Shown here in pieces: positions 1 to 12,440 of a stretch of DNA of 64,000 nt. This DNA is from Takashimella koratensis (lineage: Eukaryota > Basidiomycota > Tremellomycetes > Trichosporonales > Tetragoniomycetaceae). Below the pieces are notes generated by a model that was not told the DNA's origin, searched no databases, and saw only the letters and a program-made list of their open reading frames with translations. Each line of letters opens with the position of its first letter. Position 1 is the first letter of the stretch. A program made the translations under genes and the position numbers. The stretch spans positions 1,138,201 to 1,202,200 of the forward strand of contig BCKT01000004.1 in assembly GCA_003116875.1 (NCBI GenBank). The letters run 5' to 3'.

Positions 1-212
1 ATGAACCCGTGGCTAGCCACGATGGCGCCCACTTTCCTCTCTATGGCCAAGGCAAGTACTGACCCTCTTTTGAATTGTAGCTAACCTCCCAGACTCTTCC
101 CGACTTGATGGCAAGGTACATGGATGCCAACAAATGCCACTCAACTCTCCAAGAGCGTGTAAGGACATTGCAGGCGTACGCCGAACTTGCCAAGGTAGGT
201 TCCAGGGAGTGA
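1..212 (+). CDS. 3' end of an unidentified gene (partial)
   Basis: The first base of the window starts an open frame (1-51). A 41-nt intron, 52-92, follows; it has an unusual GC donor (GCAAGT) and a CTAAC branch site just before the CCCAG acceptor. The frame resumes at 93 as a helical, coiled-coil-like stretch (TLPDLMARYMDANKCHSTL...) and either runs to a TGA at 210-212 or splices again at GTAGG (195). The gene probably starts upstream of the window, so the ATG at position 1 may be internal. I do not recognise the family. The gene is convergent with the channel gene that ends at 691, and the 480 bp between holds only G-rich sequence with a 16-G run at 387-402. Confidence 0.4.
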
Positions 213-690
213 CAGGCGTTTCTGGCTTTGTGGAAGATGACGTGAAGAAAGGAAATCGTCATGACCATCGAAGAGGCGCGCAAGTGGACGTAGAAGGAGG
301 GGTTTTCGCCGGATTGTCAGTAGTATTCTGACGCGGCAGTTGGAATGTCGGAAAGGAATGGAGGGCGAGCTGTGAAGAGTAGGGGAGGGGGGGGGGGGGG
401 GGAAGAGGAAGAGAGACAGAGAGAGGGGAAAGGGAAAAGAGGGGAAGAGGGGAGGAGGGAAGGGGTTGGAACGTGTAAAGCAGATCTGTTCCTCCACCGT
501 CAACGCATGGTCATCCATTCTGCACCCTTTCCCTACGCCCTGCCCTACAGTGGTCGCCTGAAGCGGTCGCTTGAAATCAAATCAACCTCACTGCATGTCT
601 AAGTATTATGAAAAAGTATGATCTGTCAAGATGACTATTCGCTACAAATTATCCACCTCCCGCCTACATCCCGTCATTCCTGCTCATTGA

Positions 691-3600
691 CTAGAGACTA
701 TCCGGTGGCGGGCCCGAGATCTTGACTCTTCCCTGATTCGTCATCCTTGCAAACTTCATTGTCGATTCAATACCGACTGCCGCACTCGCTTCAATCTCGG
801 CAGCTGCGAGCCCCAACTCATCTTTCGGTAACCAGATGATCCGTTGTGGTTCCTTGGTGGCAGGGTGGAAGAACGCCATCGGGTCGTTCCCGTCATCTTC
901 GTATTTGTGGGCCCCCGGTTGGATAACTCCTGGTCCGCCTGGGACAGCGAAGAATGGCTCTTCCTCGTCATCATCTTCGAATCCATTGGTCGTGCCGTTG
1001 TTCGTCTCGCCCGTCCCGGTAAATGATGGGTCACGTTGCCACTCCCCCATCGGACCCATTTCGATATCCTGCCGCGGCTCGTACGCCTCGAGCGGGATGG
1101 GACCAGTGACCGGTGGGCCTGGTGCAGTGGGTGACGACGGGACCGTCAAAGTACTTGGCGAGACCGTGTTCTGCTGTTGTTCCTTCTCGTCGGTACCCTT
1201 GACGGTGGTGTCGTCTGTCGCAAAGTCACGCGGGGCGACGTTGGCCGTGTCGATCGCCAGCTTGGAAGGTGACGGTTTTCGTGTGAGCTCGTCTTTGGGC
1301 TTCTCGCTGAGCCTATGCGACGAGGCGTCCCGGGAGAAGGACGGTCGCGCCGCGTGTTGATGCTCTCCTGACCAGCGTGGGCGCACGGCCTCCTCGTCAT
1401 CACCAATGATGCTGCCTTCATGCCCGTCCTCCTTGGGCATGCCGTACGACAGATGCGCGAGCGACAAGGGCAGCGAGTCGATCAGCGGGCCATACGATAC
1501 GACAAGCACGTAATGGTACGCAGCCTAGAGGATGTCAGTGATACATTCGACACCGAGGAGGGTTGAGCGGACTCACGGTGCAAACGATAGTAACGATCAT
1601 AATCACCGCCTCCGGGATGGCCGACGCGTTCGTGTTCTCATCCCGAGCGAGGAAGAACAGCGCGCACATGCAGACTTCTTGGATATACATTCCGACAAAG
1701 ACGTGGGTGATCGCCTTGGGGAAGAATAACCCACCCGTGTCCGTTTGCTCGGGTTGGTCGTCGACCCAGATGTAGAGGTACTTGTAAACAAAGTAGCACA
1801 GCATGAAGAAGCATGCGCCGAAGCCGTTGATGATGGGGCTGATCACCATGTACGAGATCACTAATGAGCATTGGCGTTAGTGACATGAAAGTGATGTGGG
1901 TTGGGTAGGACTCACTGATAACGGCGTAGACGGTGACACCGGGGAACTGCGTGCCCCACGAGTTGGTAGGCATGTGGTATCGCGACTTGTAAACCGATCG
2001 TCTAGGGCGGATCAGCTGAGCTCCTAAAAGAGAACTGTGATGAGACTCACGGAGTACCGCCGCCAAGAATGACGCGGACGTAGTACAGAACCAGAGAGAC
2101 TGGCTGGAGCAGTGTTCCCATGTTACCCGTGAATTGGGTGAGAATGAGGGTGATGAAAAAGGTCGATGCAGTGGGCAGCTGGCTAGCGAGAATCGTCGCA
2201 ACGGATGCCGGGTTGGAAGCGATGCCTTGTACCGATGCGATCAAACCGGATGCAAGCGTGACGATAAGGAAGGTGTGCTAAGAAGGCATTAGCTGCACCG
2301 TGCTTACAGCCAAGGGGGGGGGGGGGGCTACTCACAATAACTAGGAAGATAAAATACCGCGTCATCAAATCCAACTCCACCTCGGTCTTGCTCGGGATAC
2401 CTTCGAACGCAGCCAGTTCTGTAGTATGCAATCAGCTTTGACAGCTTTCGAATTGCTCGAATTGCTGGTTAGTCCACTACACTCACGTCTGAGGACAAAT
2501 GGAAGCAAGAGCATAAGAAGCGCGAGCAGCACTGGCGGGAGGATACCACTAATGATACCCTGCAAGAGTTTTTTGCCAAACGACGAGCCGCCGATCCACG
2601 CAAGCCACGGGTACTGAGTGGTCAATGTAGTGACGTTGGACAAGACACCGATGAATGCGACGGGAAACGACCAAGCGATGATGAGCCCGACAGTGATTGC
2701 GTAAGAGATGGCTTGGCGGACGTTGGCCTCGTAAGAGTTGAGTGCCATGTTACGCCAGATGACGTTGGCTGGGGACTGTTCGATGTACCTTCGGCTCATC
2801 TTGTATCTGAGTCCGTGTCAGCGATCGTTGAGAGTCAGATATGAGCGCCCAACTTACGGCTGGTTGTGGGTAAGACACTGGCGAGCCATGTGCGCGGCGA
2901 TCTGCTGATTGAAATGGATGAAAGCCGACGAAAGCGGAGGGAAAGTCTCATCTCCGACACCTGGGTGGTTGATATCCTGCTCCAAAGTAGTCCTCGACAC
3001 TTCCAGCTTCTCGCTACACTCCACAATCTCCTTGCGGCACCAATCGATCGTGTCCACTTTCTCACCGATACCCAAGAACCCCAAACCGATGGGGGACCAC
3101 GAGGGTTTGAGACGCATTGTTGGTCGCTGTTTCCTCGGGACGAGTTGGTCGGCGAGCGAGAGTTCCTTGGGGTGTGCGCCCATCCCGATAGATGCCTCAA
3201 TGGGATCAGAGGAACGGAGAAGTTGAGGATTGGCAATACCGATGAGGGCATCCGGAATCGGTTTGTTCTTCTTTTCCAGTAATGCGACTTTTTTCTCAAC
3301 GTCGAGTTTGTGTTCCCGCGCGAGCTTGATCATCTTCACTTGCGCGGATTCGAGCTTGGCTGTCGCTGTGACTCGGCGGTTGTAGAGGTCTGGCATCTCC
3401 TTGAGGTCGCTAAGGGTTGTCAGTAAAGTGTGAGGACGGATTCGCTAGACGTACCGATTTAGCCAGATCCGCTTGACACCACCGGGAAGGTGGGAGAAGA
3501 GCTGCTCGAGCTTGTCCTCGTCCATGTATCGTGGAGGAATACCGGTGACAAGTACGGTGTTTGCTTGAGCTCGTTTGGAGTGTTGGGGGTTGACGAGGTA

Positions 3601-4352
3601 CCGTTGTCGAATGACGAGCCATTCCCTCATCTCCCCAGTGACGAGGTACAGGATCCACGCTGGGTCTCGGTTCAGCGCGTACACGTTGGTTGCTTAACGA
3701 AGAGTCTTACCGTTGAACAGGATAGTGAGGATAAGGTGCGCCCAGTACCTCGACTGCTTGTCGGTCGCGACATTCCCGAACGTGAACCGGTCGAGACCGG
3801 TCTTGTTAGCGACCGTTGAGCCTGCCGAGTCGACAGGCAAGAGGATGATCCATGAGATGAGCCAGATCGGCAACATCGCTTTCGCCATCATCCGCAAAAA
3901 GCGGAGGAACACGTATGGGTCGACTCCATTTTTCTTTAATATATCTTCTGGATCGGCTGTGGTCACAGTTCAGCGATGTCGTCTCACTCGATTTTGCTCA
4001 TACCTCCTCTCCTCCCTTACAGGAGCGAGCGGAGACGAAGACTCACACATAACTATCTTGAACAACGGCCATACCAAGTTGCGACCAAGCACGACCGCCT
4101 GGTCCTTTGTCGGCGGGATATACGTCCTGGGTTCGTATACGGCTTTGATGAATTGCCTAAACACGACCCAGGCTGCAAACTCGCCTCCTGCGACGGCCAT
4201 GTTGACTACGAGCGAGGTGACGAACGACGACGTGGAGGCCGACACGGCTTCCGCGTTGGTGTTGCTGTGTCCATGGGGAGTGGGATTAGCACAGACCCCG
4301 GCGGGCGGAAAGGTGGGGCGCGGGGAACTTGGGACCTGGTGACTCACGACAT
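691..4352 (-). CDS. CSC1/OSCA/TMEM63-type (RSN1/PHM7-like) mechanosensitive or calcium-permeable channel
   Basis: This is a multi-exon membrane protein of the DUF221 (RSN1_7TM) family, whose characterised members are osmosensitive cation channels. Domain order fits the family: N-terminal membrane segments (FVTSLVVNMAV..., then MLPIWLISWIILLPVDS), a cytosolic PHM7_cyt domain with an RRM-like VLVTGIPPRYMDEDKLE motif, a seven-helix core (GLIIAWSFPVAFIGVLS; TFFITLILTQFTGNMG; GVTVYAVISYMVISPIIN), and a C-terminal PHM7_ext-like IIWLPKDELGLAAAEIEAS motif. A roughly 150-residue Pro/Glu/Thr-rich linker precedes that motif. The start is chosen at 4352-4350, where a 5-nt first exon (ATGTC) splices over about 83 nt to an exon beginning at 4264, giving MSNTNAEAV. 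One intron carries a 14-base C run on the coding strand (2314-2327). Exact ion selectivity is unknown. Confidence 0.88.
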
Positions 4353-4981
4353 TTTGTTGGCGGTGACTAGTGGGTATGATCAAAGGAGACAACGTGAACG
4401 ATGGATGACCAGTCTCTCTCCCTCTCTCCCGCTCGCTGTTTGGTATCCGACAGGAAGAGACAAGATAGCAAACGAAGATAGCAGGGGGCTAACCAGGCTG
4501 GATGGTATGGATAAGAGGGGAGAAAAACAAGGACAAGGCGAGAAGGGAGTCGAAAAACATCCGGGGTAATGAATAGTCGATCGAGACCAGTTACGTCACA
4601 GCCCCATGCACAGGAGCAGAGCATGGGATCATACCGTTTACCAGTTCTTTATGCATCGGACACGCTTATCGCGGCACGATCCACAGTCACGTCGCAGTCC
4701 ACTCGCAGGCAAGATTTAGAAGACGACAGGGAGATCAGATGCATCGCAAGAAGTGTTGAAGGGTAGGTTGGCGGGGTAGTGCGTCCATAATAAGGGGAAA
4801 GTTAGGGGTAGGGGCAAGAGGAGATGGGACAAGGGGTAGCGGTTGGGTAAGGAAAGAGAAGTGAAAGCTGGAAGAGAAGAATCAAAACTAATCATGCCAA
4901 TCCATCGTCAACATTATGAACTGCTTTCTCGACCAAATTTTGACTTCATTTCCCCCATGTCACCTCTAGTCGTCTGCCCTT
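4353..4981. other. Intergenic region upstream of the CSC1-like gene
   Basis: This 629-bp stretch lies between the start of the CSC1-like gene (4352, minus) and the stop of KGD2 (4982, minus), so it should hold the CSC1-like promoter and the KGD2 3' UTR. Purine-rich blocks (about 4500-4560 and 4800-4880) are visible. I see no further gene. Confidence 0.5.
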
Positions 4982-6925
4982 TTAAACGGGGGAAGGGAGG
5001 AGCATCCTGCGTGGGTCCTCGATGTACTCCTTCACTCGGACTGTGGAAATAGCAAATTGGAATTGAAAGAGATATCAGCAAAGCTGTACGATGAACCATG
5101 GGACGAGTCAAGGTCATTGGATCTCTACTCACCAAGGAAGGTGACGGCTTCCCGGCCGTCGAGGAGACGGTGGTCGTAAGTGAGAGCGACGACCATGATG
5201 GGGCGAATGACGATCTGGCCGTTGACGACGACGGGCTTCTCCTTGATCGTGTGCATACCGAGGACGGCGGCCTGGGGAAGGTTGATACTGAGGAGAGTCA
5301 ATCAACTGCGATTCAACGTTCACTTACATAGGGGTACCGTAGAGGGAGCCAAAGACACCACCGTTGGAGATGGTGAAAGTACCACCCTGCATATCCTCGA
5401 TACCGAGCTTGTTGTCCCTAGCGCGTTTTCCGAGCTCGGCGATCGCCTTCTCGATCTCGACGAGGCCCATGCTCTCGGCGTTCCTCACGACAGGGGTGAC
5501 AAGACCCTTGGGGGTAGCAACGGCGACGCTGAGGTCGACGTAGTCGCGGTAGACAATCGTGTCACCTTCAATGCTAGCGTTGGCGGCGTTGATCTCACGA
5601 AGGGCGAGGCAAGAGGCGCGCGCGAAAGCAGACATGAAACCAAGCTTGACACCCTCGTTCTTGAGGACACCGTCCTTGTAGAGAGAGCGGAACTCCATGA
5701 TCGAAGACATGTCAATCTCGTTGAAGGTAGTGAGCGAAGCCGCGGCGTTCTGCGACGCCTTGAGGCGTTGCGCAATGGTTTGACGCATACGCGACATTTT
5801 CACCTATAGTCGGTCAGCTTCCATCGTCCGTGCCTCTACCTCCCGTTCCCTACCACTTACTCGAGTCTCGCCTCTCGACCCGGCAGTCGCCTTGGGCTTC
5901 TCTTCCTCCTTCTTCGGCTTCTCCTCCTTCTTCGGGGCAGGCTTTTCCTCCTTCTTTGAGGCAGGTTTCTCCTCCTTTGCACTCTCGAGCTTGGGCGCCT
6001 TCTCCGACTCCTGCTTCTGGACCTTCTCTCCCGCGTCCTTCTCCTTGGCAGCGGCGGGGGCGGCGGCGTCTTTGTTCCCTTCCTCGGCGTCCTTGGGCTC
6101 CGATTTGGCCTGGGGCTTGGACTCGCCAGACGACTCGCCGCCCTCTCCGGGCTCGATACGGAGAAGATCCTGGCCAACAGTCACGGTCGAGTCTTCCTCG
6201 GCGAGGAGCTCGACAATCTTGCCGGACATGGGCGCGTTCACCGAGACATCGATCTAACGAAGAGGTGAGCTCTCACAGAACCACAAGGAGCCGTCCCAGA
6301 ACGGCCGGACTCACCTTGTCAGTCTCAATGGTGGCAATCTCCTCGTCCTGGCTAACAAAGTCACCAACAGCTTTGTTCCACTGTTTCAACGTTCCTTCGG
6401 TAATCGACTCTGCCATCTGGGGGACCTTGACGGTCTCGGCTGTGAGGGCTCAGCGGGGTGGTTCAACTTTGCAACATGGGAAAGGTCGACTGAGGCAGCT
6501 CGTGCCGCGATGCTAGCTCATCCATATCGAATATCTTCACGTAGACGCCACATAGGGAGAACATGGACTTACCAAGAAGGAGTGACGACGAGTGGAAAGC
6601 GCGCAAGACGGGGACAGCGAGGGGGCGGGACCTGTAGAGGAAAGTTCAAAGTCCAAGTCAGTAAACTCCTCTGATACGTATCGACCTCGAGCTTGGCGAA
6701 GTAGATGCTGCAACTCGCGACCAGGAAGACATGTAGAGCTGCGGTCTCTGGTACGAGAAGCTGAAAGCTGGAATGGGGCTTGAATTGAAGATCTACGCAC
6801 ATGGGCTGACGAGCCGCGGTCGCGACGACGGAAAAGCTCCGGAGGCTGGATCCTCGACGAACGGCTGCGGCGGATGTGGATGCGCGCGCGGCGATCGCGA
6901 CGGCACGACAAGGTGTGCGGATCAT
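4982..6925 (-). CDS. KGD2: Dihydrolipoyllysine succinyltransferase, E2 of 2-oxoglutarate dehydrogenase
   Basis: E2 transfers succinyl groups from the E1 thiamine enzyme to CoA in the mitochondrial 2-oxoglutarate dehydrogenase complex of the TCA cycle. The protein begins with an Arg/Ala/Ser-rich presequence ([18 protein letters not shown]...). A lipoyl domain follows, with the lipoyl-lysine motif [11 protein letters not shown] split by an intron. Next is a roughly 100-residue linker dominated by [18 protein letters not shown] repeats, then the catalytic 2-oxoacyl transferase domain starting [15 protein letters not shown]. The active-site DHRLLDGRE motif is present. No E1/E3-binding (PSBD) module is seen between lipoyl and catalytic domains, as expected for this E2. 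The last exon (4982-5040) gives the ending [16 protein letters not shown]. The start is the ATG at 6925; targeting-sequence exons near 6700 are less certain. Confidence 0.93.
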
Positions 6926-7378
6926 GATGAGTGGTTGGGAGAGGGAGGGAGGGAGGGTGAGTTGGTGGACAAGGGTGAACAATGGAGATGGAGGGTGAAA
7001 AGGCAAAGAGGCCAGGCGCAGGTTTGAATGGATGGTGACGACGAAGAGACGGAAAAGGCGGCAGTGGTACGGGGCCATACCGTCACGTGATGGCCGAACA
7101 AAACCGACGAAAAGGGAGACGGAGACCAGTCAAGTGGCGGCCGTAGATTCACCGGTTCATCCGCGGAGAAAGAGACCGCTACAACGTTACTACAATATAT
7201 GACCAGGTATCTCCACAACCAAGACGAGGGACGCAGATATGACCGAGAGATAGAGACAGACAAACCTAGGCACAGGTTTGAACACGGGGCGACGGAAGAT
7301 CACCCTTTTTAAAACAGCAAACACGGCGGATACCCAACCCCAAGACTGAGATGCACCACCTCCTCCTCTACCCACCGC
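6926..7378. other. Intergenic region: KGD2 promoter and Ste6-like 3' flank
   Basis: About 450 bp lie between two minus-strand genes. A GA-rich repeat (GGGAGGGAGGGAGGG) at 6940-6958 sits directly upstream of the KGD2 ATG and would be a CT-rich leader on the coding strand, a common fungal promoter feature. No other gene is visible. Confidence 0.45.
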
Positions 7379-10300
7379 CTACTCCCACTCGCCCATCTTC
7401 ATCAAGTTTGCAAACACCCCAGCTTTCGCTACGAGTGCCTCAAACGTCCCATCCTCCACTACCTTCCCCCCATCCATACACACTATCCGATCACACCTCC
7501 TCATTGCCTCTATCGAATGCGTGATAAACACCGTCGTCCTGGCATCTTTGATCCTCAAGATCGTATCAACCACAGCTCGTGCGTTATCGCCGTCGAGTGC
7601 GCTTGTGCATTCGTCGAGGATGAGAATGTTGGAGCGGCGAACTAGGGCACGAGCGATTTGGAGGCGCTGAGCTTGGCCTCCGGAGATGAGGGACGCGTTC
7701 TCACCAAGGTTGGTATCGTAACCTTGTGGGAGGGCTTGAATGAACTCGTGGATATTCGCAGCTTGAGCAGCGCGGTGAATCTCTCCAATCGGTACTGTAC
7801 TACCGTATGCGATATTGTCGGCTACACTAGCGTCGAAGAGGTTGGCGCTCTGGCTGACCACGGCGATATGGTTACGAAGCCACTTGGTGTCCGCGTTGGC
7901 AAGGGTGAACCTGTCCATCCGGATCGCGCCCGAGGTCGGTTCGTATAGACGCTGCAAGAGAGCCGCGACAGTCGACTTGCCGCACCCTGAAGGCCCAACG
8001 ATCGCCACGCATTCCCCAGGGGCGAAAGTGATGGATAAGTCTTGGAGAACAGGCACGTCAGGCCGAGTGGGGTAGGCGAATGAGACGTGATCGAAAGTGA
8101 CATTGCCGGTGATAGGGAAACGGAGGTCGCCTTCTTCTTCCATCGGCTTGTTGGCGAGTGCGAGGAGGCGGGCAAAGTCACGTCCCGCAGTAGCCGCTTT
8201 CGCCAACATTGGCACTGAGCTCGTCAGCTAGGCCTTGGGCTGGGATTCGGTTTCAAGACGTTTGTTGATTTCCCACTTACGAAAGTTGAGCATCTGCGAC
8301 CCAAATGTCAAACTGAACAAGACGAGAGTGAACACCTCGAGCATTGTCGCATAGTTCAACACGTTGTTTTTCATGAACACGGCACCGACGTAATTGAGCA
8401 AGGCTGAACTTTGCGTCAACACTTCCCTTATGCACCCTCGGTACTCAGGACTCACCTTGCGCAAAGAGACCGAGCCCCGCTGTCGCACCAGTCGATACCG
8501 ACGTCGCCCAAGCTCCATGGTGTCCCGTCTTGAGGACCATCTCCGCCTCTGCCTTGAACATCCCCGTAAACGTCGATTCCAGTGCCATTGCCCTAATCCC
8601 TCGCATATTCGATACCGCCTGTAGTTATCAGCTACTTTCCCTTCCCTCTTCTCCAACACCTAATACTTACCTCGTAGAAGATCTTGGCCAAAGCCTCTCG
8701 ACGACGTTTATTCGTGACCTCTACTCGACTGGTAAATTTTTGTCCAACAACCACTAGGATCCCAAACAATGGTCCTATCGCCATCCCCACGAGCGTCAAC
8801 CTCCATCCAACCACGAGAGCCCAAGTCAGACCGAAGCCAACCATCGTGACGAATACCACAGCTCGACCGATGATGACGCTCATGAGGTTACGCATATCCT
8901 CTGCGTCCTTGATGAGGCACTGAACGAGCTTGGCCGGGGAGTTGTCGCTCTGGTCGAACCAAGCTTTGTCTTGGCGCATGACCTTGGTGAAGGCTTCGAG
9001 TCGAACAGAGGCCGTCCATTCCGCTGCGACCCGGTAAAGAAAGTACTCTTGGGCAAAGTCAGCTGCAGCTTGCGCCGCACAGACGCCGAGTCCAATCGCG
9101 CCGTACTTTGTCACGAGGCTTGAATCCGTCGCGCCCGACCCGACGAGCGCCATGAGCTTGGAGACGAACGACGCCCAGATCGGCGTACCTACACCGTGTC
9201 CGACGGCTCCGATTATCCCGAATAGGAGGTACCGCTTGTTGGGGACAGTCGGGTAATAGTATGCAAACATCTTGAAGAGGCCTCCGGCTTTTGATGGTTT
9301 CTTCTGCTTCTTCTTCGAGATCTTTGCTGGCGACGCGGGATCCTTGATATCTTTCAACTCGGCGATACCCTCTCCGTCCACCTTGATATCGAGCTCGGCC
9401 TTTTCCCATCCCCCTGGAACACGTGACGCGGTGCTCTCTCGGCGCGACATCTGACTGGGCGGTCGACTCGCTACGCCAGACCTGCGTGCGTACCCTCTGT
9501 CCAAATCTTGAGGACTCCAGCTGAGCCGTTTCTGCGCAAGACTCATGGGTCGTCCCGCTGCGTCCGTGCTCGACTGTCTCGACTGTCTTCGAGCAAGCGA
9601 GGTGTTGTCGCCGTCCATCGACGTTCGGATACCACGTGAGTACTCTTCCAGAATGTCAAGGTACATGACGCTCGCGGGTCGCATGTCGACCTGGAAGCTC
9701 GGCGTGTGTGGTCGAAGCGTCGATCCTCGATCCCCGACAACGACACCGTCTTCGTCCCCCTGAATCATTTCCTCAATCTCGTCCTCTCCTTCGGGCACCT
9801 TCTGTGGGAGCGGCTCGAACGCTTGCTCCGCCGCCATGGTCGCGAAGACTCCGTCCCTCCCTCTCCTAACAAGATCCGATCGGAAGCCTTGTTCCATCAC
9901 CAATCCATCTTTCAGCACGTAGACGAAATCGTCCGAAGTGATCTGTGACAAGTCATGTGTGATGACAATGGTGGTTTGGTTGACTCGCCATTTCTTGACG
10001 GCCTCGAAGACGACGACACGGGAAGTAGCGTCGAGTGCGGATGTCGCTTCGTCGAGAATGAGTACGGTTGGGTTACGGATTCGAGCGCGGGCGATGGCGA
10101 TACGTTGTTTCTGTCCACCGGAGAGCTGGGAGCCACTAGTCCCGAGCTTGGTCTCGTAGCCTTCAGGTAGGCCCTGGATGAACTCGTCGATGAACGCCAT
10201 CTTGCACGCTTCGACTACTTCCTCCCGGGTAACGTCGCTTGGTTGTCGGCTCCCGGGTGCCCCGGCCAGACCCATGGCAACGTTGTCGTGCACAGACAGG

Positions 10301-12440
10301 TCGAACAGGATGCACCCTTGTTGGACTGCAGCGATGTGGTGGCGCATGTACTCTTCGTCAAGGAAGGGAATCCCTTGGTCGTCGAGGCAGATTTCCCCGG
10401 AGGCTGGGGGGTATAGCCGGAGCAGAAGCTGAGCGACTGTCGATTTGCCCGAGCCCGAACCACCAACGATGAACGTCGTCTCTCCCGACGGCAGGAACAA
10501 TGAGACGTCACGGACGACCGGGGCATGTGGGCGAGACGGGTATGCGAATGAAACGTTGCGCAGGGTGATCTCGCCCTTGCATCGATCTGGTCGGATCTTG
10601 CGGAGGCTGTTGCGTGGAGAGTTGCGATTGAGCCAAGAGTTTCTTGACGAGGAGGAGACTGGCCGTTGTTCGGTTTCTTGGATGATAGTGAGCAAAGAAG
10701 CGAGCGAGGTCTTGCCCTTGGTGATTGTCGTGAGCTGGGGAATGATAGATTGGAGATAGCCGCTGGCTAGGAGGCATGCCCAGAACACAGTCATCACATT
10801 CCCCCCGTTTGTCGTCGAGTCATGAACGATTTTAGCGCCGTACCAAAACCCAACGACGAAGATTGCGAGGAGGAAGAAATCCGAGAGACCCAGACACCAA
10901 GCCCATAAGAGAGCTTGTTTGATTAACGACTCGCGAGCGTTCATCACGTATCGGCGGAATCGGTCTTGTTCGCTAGACTGGGCGTTGTGGACTTTGACCG
11001 TGGCGATAGCGGCAGTGGCACGTTCGACGTTTGTGGATGCCTCGGCAAAAGCACGGCGTTCGACTCGGTACATTGGCTCGGCCTTGACTTGGGTAAAGAT
11101 GTTGGTAACGATGATGAGTGGGATAGAGGAGAGAGTGACGAGAGCGAGCAGGGGCTGTTTCACCATGGCCAGGATGAAGCAGATAAGGAATGAGAATATG
11201 TATTGGATAGTGTTGGCTGAAGCGAGTGCCGTGGCCATGCGCACTTCGTCGGATTCCCTGATGTCAGTGTGGCTTGAGGGGAGACTCACCTAGCGAAGCG
11301 AGACATGAGACCACCTGCACCAATGGTGTCCGCCTTTCCTTTGGTGTTCTCCTTCATCCCCATACCCAGGTCGAACCACTCCATTTCCTTCTTGACGATA
11401 CCTTCGTATACCATCTCTCTGAGTCTGAACGCGACGACTTCGCTAAATCGGATCCACGCGACACCCTTGAGGTAGTTGAACAGGACGGAGAGGACGCCTA
11501 GGACAGTGAGTTTGATGCAGACCGTACTCGCCTGCGCCATGAGCGTCGCCTGTTGTGCCGACGTGGCGCTCCGGGTGTCTGTTGGGTAATCCTCGTAGGC
11601 GGCGAAAGTATCGCCAATGACCAGGGTCATGTAGGGCGGGATGATACTAGCGAGGACGGAGAAAATGATTGCGGGTAAGAGGAAGAGCACGCGGTGGCGG
11701 GGCGTCGCGAGGAGGTAGAGTCGTAGGAAGGAAGGTTTTACTGGGGGAGGCGCGGGGCGAGCAGGTGGGTCTACCGGTGATGGAAGGCCGGCGTCGTCGA
11801 GAGTTTCTGCGACTGCGTTGAAACCCGCAGGTGGGTAGATTGAACGCCTCGCCTCTGATACTGGTCGAACCTCGTGTAACTCTGGGCCGAGTCCCAGTCC
11901 AACTGGTTCGCCTTCGCTCTGGACTAGTCGCGGAGACGTGCTAGCAAACTTGTACCCAGAGTGTGTTCTTGCTCTGCCGCCGATAAACTCGACGTCGCCG
12001 GGAGACGAGTAGGCGCTCATCTCTTCTCGGGAGAGGACGATCGAGTGGCGGTCGTCGAAGGGGGATTCGAGCTTGCGACCTGACCTACGGACAGGCGTGA
12101 GCTCTACTCCGTCGGTCGGGAAGGATGAGGGTAACGGGGACGGGGTGTGTCGGAAGGCCGTAGGCGGGGAGCGTGAGGCCTGTGGTGGAGAAGGAGAGGA
12201 AGGGAGGGCGATGTTGGCTGCGCGCCCGAGGGTAGAAGGGGTGAGCGATCGCGGGCTGGAGTGAGATGGAGGAGTGGACGGGGCAGGTCGCCGTGAAGGT
12301 GGGGTGAGGGGAGGGTATCGTGTCTCTGGGGTCGACGGGTGGTTGGACGGTGGTCGGGAGAAAGCGGGAGTCGGAATGGGTCGTGAAGACGATGCGGCGA
12401 GCGGCGAGGTGGTGGTGATTGAATGGCGAGGAGAGGACAT
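7379..12440 (-). CDS. Full-size ABCB transporter, Ste6-like (a-type lipopeptide pheromone exporter candidate)
   Basis: This is a full ABC exporter with (TMD-NBD)x2 architecture. NBD1 has Walker A GGSGSGKST, signature LSGGQKQR and Walker B VLILDEATSALD. NBD2 has Walker A GPSGCGKST, signature ISGGQAQR and Walker B ILILDECTSALD. After NBD1 the THDLSQITSDDFVYVLKDG stretch and the long Ser-rich, Lys-rich linker resemble fungal Ste6 rather than generic MDR pumps; this is judged from memory of the family. The N-terminus before TMD1 is an unusually long (about 240 residues) Ser/Pro-rich disordered region. Start: the ATG at 12440 (MSSPRHSITTTS). The frame is open upstream only to a GTG. Introns are few compared with neighbours. 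It is divergent from the enolase-family gene across 993 bp. A drug or metabolite exporter is the alternative. Confidence 0.82.

Noticed and set aside
387..402. Long homopolymer runs (16 G at 387-402, 14 G at 2314-2327, 14 C at 24379-24392) as functional G-quadruplex sites
   Set aside because: They occur in intergenic or intron sequence without positional logic; one is just the pyrimidine tract of an intron. Sequencing error in run length is also possible.
5830..6516. Long plus-strand frames opposite KGD2
   Set aside because: They are antisense to the Lys/Glu/Pro repeat linker and lipoyl domain of KGD2.
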